Positions 36,747 to 42,411 of a stretch of 42,411 nucleotides of DNA are shown here, one piece after another. Source of the DNA: Gemmatimonadota bacterium (lineage in GTDB: Bacteria; Gemmatimonadota; Gemmatimonadetes; Gemmatimonadales; GWC2-71-9). Each line of letters begins with the position of its first letter. Position 1 is the stretch's first letter. Both the position numbers and the translations under genes were made by a program. The DNA lies in contig JAJCZW010000127.1 in the NCBI GenBank assembly GCA_029262155.1, positions 1-42,411 on the forward strand, written 5' to 3'. The notes below the pieces were generated by a model that was not told the DNA's origin, did not search any database, and saw only the letters and a list, made by a program, of their open reading frames with translations.

Positions 36747-37955
36747 CTATTGGACGGCGTTCACCATATCGAAGATAGGCAAGTACATCGCGACCACCAT
36801 TCCACCGACGATGACACCGAGCACCACGATCATGACCGGCTCCATGAGCGACAACAGGGCGCCCACAGCCACATCGACCTCTTCATCGTAGAAGTCGGCG
36901 ATCTTAGTCAGCATCTCATCGAGCCCACCGGTCTGCTCACCCACCGCGATCATCGAAATGACCATCGGTGGAAAGACACCGGAGTGGGCCAACGGAGCCG
37001 CGATGGTTTCACCGCCTGCAATCGATTGGCGGGATTGCATCACCGCATCATGAATCACCCGGTTGCCGGCCGTCTTGGCCGTGATTTCAAGGCCATCGAG
37101 GATCGACACACCTGAGGAGATGAGGGTTCCCAAGGTTCGGGTAAACCGCGACACCGCGGACTTCCGGAGTAAGTCACCGAGGACTGGCGCGTTGAGCAGT
37201 GCCTTGTCGATATTCTTTCGACCCCCGAGGGTTTGGTAGTACTGTCGGGTCATGAATCCAATTCCACCGATGACCAACAGCATGGCCCACCACCAACCAA
37301 TCAAGAGGTGGGATGCTCCGATAACGATCCGAGTCGGGAGCGGGAGTTCCAGGTTCACCGAGGCGAACATGTTTTGGAAGGTGGGAATCACGAAGATCAA
37401 GAGAACGGCCACCGCGATGGCGGCCACGGAAAAGATCACGGCGGGGTAAACCATCGCACTCTTAACCTTCCGGATCAAGGCATCGCTCTTTTCGAGGAAG
37501 GTGGCGAGCCGGAGCAAGATGGTATCGAGGATACCGCCGGCCTCACCTGCGGCAACCATATTCACATAGAGATCGGTGAACGCCTTCGGCTGTTTCCCAA
37601 ACGCATCGGCCAACGTGTTCCCCGCCTCCACATCGTACACGACCTGTTTGGTGACATCCTTCAAGGCGTCGTTTTCTGTCTGCTGTGCCAAGATGTTCAG
37701 CGATTGAACGAGCGGGAGTCCCGCGTTGATCATGGTCGCAAACTGGCGGGTGAAAATGACCACGTCACGCGTTTTGATCCCGCCAGACCCGGGAAGCTTG
37801 AATCTGATTTCCTTGGGAGCCTCACGCACACTCACCAGAATCATGCGGCTTCGCCGCAGATGAGCGATCACGTCGTCCCGAGAGGCAACGTCGAGCTGTC
37901 CCTTCAAGATCTGGCCAGTCGATGCGTTCTTGGCGGTATAGTCGAACATTGGCAT
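36747..37955 (-). CDS. pilC: Type IV pilus inner-membrane platform protein PilC
   Basis: MPMFDYTAKNASTGQILKGQLDVASRDDVIAHLRR...; GspF-family domains. Confidence 0.95.
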   Translation of the reverse strand: MPMFDYTAKNASTGQILKGQLDVASRDDVIAHLRRSRMILVSVREAPKEIRFKLPGSGGIKTRDVVIFTRQFATMINAGLPLVQSLNILAQQTENDALKDVTKQVVYDVEAGNTLADAFGKQPKAFTDLYVNMVAAGEAGGILDTILLRLATFLEKSDALIRKVKSAMVYPAVIFSVAAIAVAVLLIFVIPTFQNMFASVNLELPLPTRIVIGASHLLIGWWWAMLLVIGGIGFMTRQYYQTLGGRKNIDKALLNAPVLGDLLRKSAVSRFTRTLGTLISSGVSILDGLEITAKTAGNRVIHDAVMQSRQSIAGGETIAAPLAHSGVFPPMVISMIAVGEQTGGLDEMLTKIADFYDEEVDVAVGALLSLMEPVMIVVLGVIVGGMVVAMYLPIFDMVNAVQ

Positions 37956-37973
37956 GAGATCCTTGTCCTCCGG

Positions 37974-39101
37974 CTAGCGGCGGGCACCGACCGGGGGCGC
38001 CCGGTCGATACTGAGAATGGCTTGTTCCTCCATCGGCTTCTCCCCGATGGAGCGGAGGAATTCCCCAGGGTCAGATGCGACACGGAGACACTCATCCTTG
38101 GACACTTCCCTACTGACATAGGCCTGATACAAGGCATCGTTCATCGTCTGCATGCCGTGTTTCTTGCCTGACTGAATGGAGGAGTAGATCTGGTGGACCT
38201 TGTCATCGCGGATCAGCGCTCGGATGGCTGCCGTGGCGACCATGATCTCCGCCGCCATGACCCGGCCGTGTCCGCGAGAGCGCTGTAACAGTGTTTGGGT
38301 CAAGACCCCCTCGAGCACAAACGCCAACTGGGCCCTCACCTGTGATTGCTGGTTGGCCGGAAAGACGTCGATAATGCGATTGATCGACTCGGCGGCGGAA
38401 TTCGTATGCAAGGTGGCGAGCACCAAGTGACCGGTTTCCGCGATAGTGAGCGCCGAGGCAATGGTCTCGAGATCCCGCATCTCGCCAACCAGGATGATGT
38501 CGGGATCTTCACGCAAGGCAAACTTGAGGGCCGTTGAGAAGGACTTTGTGTCGGTCCCGATCTCCCGTTGATTGACGATACAGTTCTGATGCTTATGGAT
38601 GAATTCGATCGGATCCTCAACCGTGATGATGTGGCCCCGACGCTCCCGATTGATCTTGTCCAACATGGCAGCAAGGGTGGTCGATTTCCCGGACCCCGTT
38701 GGCCCGGTGACGAGGATGAGGCCACGCGGTCGCTCGGCCAACTTGGCAACCACCGGAGGCAGCCCAAGGTCCTGGAACGTGCGGACATTGAACGGAATCA
38801 TCCGAAGGACCATGGCGACACATCCCCGTTGCTTGAAGCAGTTGCCGCGGAACCGGGCCAGATTCTGAATACCGAACGAAAAATCCAATTCGTCTTCCAG
38901 CTCGAATCGCTTCTTCTGGTTCTCGGTCAACACGCTGTAGGCCAACTGTAGCGTGTCCTTCGGGGTCAACACCGTATCCACTTGCGAATCGGCGATTTCG
39001 CCATCGATCCGGATCTTCGGGCGTTCGCCTGCGGTGATATGGAGGTCGGATCCACCCCGTTCGAGCATCTCCTCGAGAAGGGCACGTAGGTTGAGGGTCA
39101 T
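37974..39101 (-). CDS. pilT: Twitching motility ATPase PilT
   Basis: LLEEMLERGGSDLHITAGERPKIRIDGEI, GPTGSGKSTTLAAMLD, LREDPDIILVGEMRDLETI, AIRALIRDDKVHQIYSSIQSGKKHGMQTMNDAL. Confidence 0.96.
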   Translation of the reverse strand: MTLNLRALLEEMLERGGSDLHITAGERPKIRIDGEIADSQVDTVLTPKDTLQLAYSVLTENQKKRFELEDELDFSFGIQNLARFRGNCFKQRGCVAMVLRMIPFNVRTFQDLGLPPVVAKLAERPRGLILVTGPTGSGKSTTLAAMLDKINRERRGHIITVEDPIEFIHKHQNCIVNQREIGTDTKSFSTALKFALREDPDIILVGEMRDLETIASALTIAETGHLVLATLHTNSAAESINRIIDVFPANQQSQVRAQLAFVLEGVLTQTLLQRSRGHGRVMAAEIMVATAAIRALIRDDKVHQIYSSIQSGKKHGMQTMNDALYQAYVSREVSKDECLRVASDPGEFLRSIGEKPMEEQAILSIDRAPPVGARR

Positions 39102-40810
39102 TCGGCAGTCTCCTTAAGGACCTCTTCGAGGGTGGTTACACCGGTTGCCATCTTATCAATGCCATCCATCCGCAGGGTCAGCATCCCCTCGGAGACCGCC
39201 TGGTCTCTGAGCTCGGCGACGGAGGCCCCGCGGAGAATCATGCGCCGCAGTTCCGGAGAAAGGGCCATCACTTCATACAACCCCGCCCGTCCTTTGTACC
39301 CTGTCCCCGTGCAGGCATCGCACCCGGCCCCACGGTGGAGGGAGAAGTTGCCGGCTTCCTCCGGTCCGATACCGAGCGATTCGAACTCGGACTCGTCATA
39401 CGTGACTGGTTCCTTACACGATTTACAGATCCGCCGGACCAGCCGCTGAGCCACAACCAGGTTGACTGCGCTTGCCACATTGAAGGGCTCGACGCCCATA
39501 TCGATCATTCGGGTAATCGTGCTGGGGGCATCGTTGGTGTGAAGCGTGGAGAGCACCAGATGGCCGGTCAGCGCGGCTTTGATCGCGATGCTCCCCGTCT
39601 CCAGATCTCGAATCTCACCGATCATGATGATGTTGGGGTCTTGCCGGAGAAACGCCTTCAACGCGGTCGCGAAGGTGAGTCCAATCTCGTTCCGTACTGC
39701 GACCTGGTTAATCCCGGGGAGGTTGTACTCCACCGGATCTTCCGCGGTCATGATATTGGTATCGATCGTATTGATCCGCTGCAGTGCCGAATAGAGCGTC
39801 GTGGTCTTTCCGGAACCTGTCGGTCCTGTGACGAGCACCATGCCATACGGGTTGAGAATCGCCCGCATGAGATCCTTCTCCGCCCGCTTAGCAAAACCGA
39901 ACGTGGTGAGGTCGAGCGTGAGGTTTCCCTTGTCGAGGATTCGCAGCACAATCTTTTCACCGAAGAGGACCGGCAGCGTACTCACGCGGAAGTCGATCAC
40001 CCGGCTTCCCATTTTCATCTTCAGACGGCCATCCTGCGGAACCCGCCGTTCCGCGATGTTGAGTGAGGACAGAATCTTGATCCGGGAAATCAGCGCGGCC
40101 CGCATTCTCGGTGGTGGTCGCATGACCTCGACCAAGGCCCCGTCAATGCGATAGCGCACCCGCATCTCATGTTCGAATGACTCAACATGGTTGTCACTTG
40201 CCCCTCGCTTGACGGCATCCATCAAGATCCCGTTAATGAGCTTGACGTCAGGGGCATCATCGATCTGTTCCTGAGTGGCCGTTTCTTCTTCTTCCTCCGC
40301 CAAGACCTCGACCTCGTCGACGAGTCCCTCCATATCACGCAACAGATCTTGGAGTTGTCCTTCCGAGGTCTCGAAATGCTTCTCGATCAGGTTCCGAAGG
40401 GAGAGCTCCCCGGCGAGTACCGGGAACAGGTCGAATCGGGTGATGAACTTCAGGTCCTGCAGCAGACCGCTGTCGGTGGGATCGGCCATTGCGACCGTCA
40501 GGGTCCGTCCGTCACGCTTGAGCGGGAGCAGAATGTGCTTCCGGACGATCTCGCCAGGAATCAACTGGAGCATCTTGGGGTCGAATTCGAACTGGGAGAG
40601 ATCGACCGCTGGGATCCGGAACTGGCGTGCCAACACCTTGGTCATCGCGACTTCCGAGACAAATCCTAGCTTGACCGCGATATATCCAAGTCGCTGACGG
40701 GTGCTCTTCTGTTCGTTCAGGGCGGCGGTCAACTGTGCCTGGGTTAGGAGGCCGTCCTGAATGAGCATTTCCCCGAGCGCATTGGCGTTGGCTACAGCAA
40801 CAGCATTCAT
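39098..40810 (-). CDS. pilB: Type IV pilus extension ATPase PilB
   Basis: T2SSE N domain, GPTGSGKTTTLYSALQRINT, LRQDPNIIMIGEIRDLETGSIAI, tetracysteine CKSC/CDAC zinc motif; start 40810 or 40837. Confidence 0.96.
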   Translation of the reverse strand: MNAVAVANANALGEMLIQDGLLTQAQLTAALNEQKSTRQRLGYIAVKLGFVSEVAMTKVLARQFRIPAVDLSQFEFDPKMLQLIPGEIVRKHILLPLKRDGRTLTVAMADPTDSGLLQDLKFITRFDLFPVLAGELSLRNLIEKHFETSEGQLQDLLRDMEGLVDEVEVLAEEEEETATQEQIDDAPDVKLINGILMDAVKRGASDNHVESFEHEMRVRYRIDGALVEVMRPPPRMRAALISRIKILSSLNIAERRVPQDGRLKMKMGSRVIDFRVSTLPVLFGEKIVLRILDKGNLTLDLTTFGFAKRAEKDLMRAILNPYGMVLVTGPTGSGKTTTLYSALQRINTIDTNIMTAEDPVEYNLPGINQVAVRNEIGLTFATALKAFLRQDPNIIMIGEIRDLETGSIAIKAALTGHLVLSTLHTNDAPSTITRMIDMGVEPFNVASAVNLVVAQRLVRRICKSCKEPVTYDESEFESLGIGPEEAGNFSLHRGAGCDACTGTGYKGRAGLYEVMALSPELRRMILRGASVAELRDQAVSEGMLTLRMDGIDKMATGVTTLEEVLKETAE

Positions 40811-40892
40811 CTGGTTTCGCGATGCCTCACAGTTCAAGTCTCAGTATCGAGGGCGCCTTGGCCTCTCTGCCCCAGCCCGCCGTCGATTGGCG

Positions 40893-41486
40893 TTATTGCA
40901 CAATTGCCAAGCCGTCGAGTCTCTCTATCGATTTTCGGCCCAGCCCCGGAACCCTTGAGAGGGCTCCAAGCGTCGGGAAGGGACCGTGCCGTTTGCGATA
41001 TGCCACGATCGCTTGAGCCCGGGACGGTCCTATACCCGGAAGCATTTGCAACTCTTCCGGCGTCGCCCGGTTGAGATCCAGCGGCCCCCGGGGTACCGAG
41101 AAACCGGAGAACCGCAAGTAGGGCTTGAGCTTGCGAGCTGTAGCCGGTCCGATCCCCGATACCCGCATCAGGCCATCCAGGTCGCGGAACGGGCCACGCT
41201 GGTCGCGGTCGGATATGATTCTCTCAGCAAGGGTCGGGCCGACGCCGGGCAACCTGGTAAGTGCTTTTGCAGAAACGAGATCAGGGTTGAGGCGCTCACC
41301 GGGCCCTAGCGGGCGCCCGGCTTGGACTGATGCAACCCTCTGCGCGTCTGGAGAAACGCCAGAGAAGGAGATTGGATTGTTCTCGAGGGATGGCCTGGCA
41401 CTTCCAAAGCCAAAGGCGCGGACCGCATGCCCAAGCACTGCGAGCCCGAGAAGGAGATATACCGCACGGCGTTCACGCAGCCCCAT
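40893..41486 (-). CDS. ComEA-like secreted/anchored DNA-binding protein with tandem helix-hairpin-helix units
   Basis: Two HhH pairs: LTRLPGVGPTLAERIISDR/LMRVSGIGPATARKL and LDLNRATPEELQMLPGIGPSRAQAIVAYR/LSRVPGLGRKSIERL; N-terminal TM. Confidence 0.83.
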   Translation of the reverse strand: MGLRERRAVYLLLGLAVLGHAVRAFGFGSARPSLENNPISFSGVSPDAQRVASVQAGRPLGPGERLNPDLVSAKALTRLPGVGPTLAERIISDRDQRGPFRDLDGLMRVSGIGPATARKLKPYLRFSGFSVPRGPLDLNRATPEELQMLPGIGPSRAQAIVAYRKRHGPFPTLGALSRVPGLGRKSIERLDGLAIVQ

Positions 41487-41557
41487 ACCCTAGTATCGTA
41501 CGGTCAGGACCACGCCGAAGGTGGTTCCAGAAGCTTCCTTCCGGACCTCTTTGTTGC

Positions 41558-42411
41558 CTACGACCCTCCGGTCTGCCGAATCACGGCCATCATGACGTCC
41601 CCCACCGCTTGAAGGCTCGCCGCGCTCAGTTTGTCGATCGTGTCCTCGGTGGTATGCCAGAACGGATAGTCGAAATCGATGATGTCGATCGCCCGAAACC
41701 CGGCCTGCTGCAGCGGAATGTGGTCATCGTCCAAGGTGTGCTTCGGGGTGCCAACGAACAGGTGCCCATACCCTCGCTCACGAGCAACCCGCCAGACGAG
41801 ATCGACCACCTCCGGGGCACCAATCACCGAGTTCCCTTCCTTGAACAACTGGAGATCCCGGTCGCCAACCATGTCCAGGAGGAGAGCAAAAAGTGGCTTG
41901 GTGGCTGTGATCGGGTGGGTGGCGTAGTAGGATGAGCCAATAAGCACATCCGAGCGATCGGCCCCCCACTCGCCGTAGTCTTCCCCATCAACAAACAGGA
42001 GGTCGACGCCGATGCCAGGCGGGGCGGTGAACAGAGCGTCCGCAATCCCGAGCAGGACCGCCACACCGCTCGCGCCGTCGTTGGCACCGGGCACCGGGGC
42101 GGTTGTATCGGTGGAGGAGGGACCGTCGGCAATGGGCCGAGTGTCCCAATGGGCCAGTAGGAGAATGCGTTGGCTCGCGTCCGGAAGGAATCGGGCAATG
42201 AGGTTGCGAACCGCAATGGTATCGCCCGCCCTCGTGATATGGTTCCAGGCCTGAACGACCACGGTGTCGGCACGCTCCCGCAACAGGCTATCGAGCCAGT
42301 TTCCCATCTCCTGGCTGGCGGTTGAGCCCGTAATCCGCGGGCCGAAGCTCATCTGAGTTTCCGCGTATGCCAACGCGGCGTTTCCATCGAACTCCACTGG
42401 GGGGGGATCCT
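41558..42411 (-). CDS. M28-family peptidase/glutaminyl-cyclase-like protein (5' end beyond window)
   Basis: LLAHWDTRPIADG, GANDGASGVAVLL, FVDGEDYG, LLDMVGDRDLQL, DDDHIPLQQAGFRAIDIIDFDYPFWHTTEDT; frame open to window edge. Confidence 0.85.
   Translation of the reverse strand, partial: DPPPVEFDGNAALAYAETQMSFGPRITGSTASQEMGNWLDSLLRERADTVVVQAWNHITRAGDTIAVRNLIARFLPDASQRILLLAHWDTRPIADGPSSTDTTAPVPGANDGASGVAVLLGIADALFTAPPGIGVDLLFVDGEDYGEWGADRSDVLIGSSYYATHPITATKPLFALLLDMVGDRDLQLFKEGNSVIGAPEVVDLVWRVARERGYGHLFVGTPKHTLDDDHIPLQQAGFRAIDIIDFDYPFWHTTEDTIDKLSAASLQAVGDVMMAVIRQTGGS

Noticed and set aside
40838-40915. TTGGCAATTGTGCAA upstream of pilB as a possible sigma54 promoter
   Set aside because: The -12 element is out of register; no other match found there.
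1-42411. Possibility of a prophage, transposon or defence island
   Set aside because: No transposase, integrase other than chromosomal XerC, phage structural, toxin-antitoxin or defence signature was seen; content is core/pilus genes.

Overview
High-GC bacterial chromosomal segment, probably Gemmatimonadota-like (lineage is an inference from gene content only). It is dense and almost entirely minus-strand. The window is dominated by a type IV pilus (T4P)/competence locus. In transcription order (right to left) it contains: comEA-like, pilB-pilT-pilC; a fused membrane/spermidine-synthase-like protein; DoxX; an orphan membrane-anchored protein with palindromic operators; a cobalamin riboswitch-btuB-dihaem cytochrome unit; hslR (+ strand); a PmtA-like methyltransferase, a YejM/PbgA-like protein, pilS and pilR; pilA; a second NtrC-like regulator with a degenerate AAA+ domain; two successive minor-pilin modules; pilM-N-O-P-Q; aroC-aroK-trmFO-xerC-hslV-(unknown lipoprotein)-hslU; and a left flank with a CBS-domain protein (+), a TolB-like propeller, a GH26-like lipoprotein and VOC proteins (+). 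Most notable observations: (1) an NtrC-type regulator between pilA and the minor pilins has lost GAFTGA, the Walker B DE and the arginine-finger region but keeps Walker A and the Fis-type HTH; (2) three sigma54 -24/-12-like sites with exact GG-N10-GC spacing lie upstream of pilA, the second minor-pilin operon and pilMNOPQ, suggesting one RpoN/PilR regulon; (3) an uncharacterised Cys-containing lipoprotein gene is inserted between hslV and hslU with 4-nt overlaps on both sides; (4) a B12 riboswitch has a visible Shine-Dalgarno-sequestering hairpin and appears to co-control btuB and a TsdA-like cytochrome. No CRISPR, tRNA, rRNA or transposase was recognised. All calls are from reading the sequence and ORF track; no database search was run.
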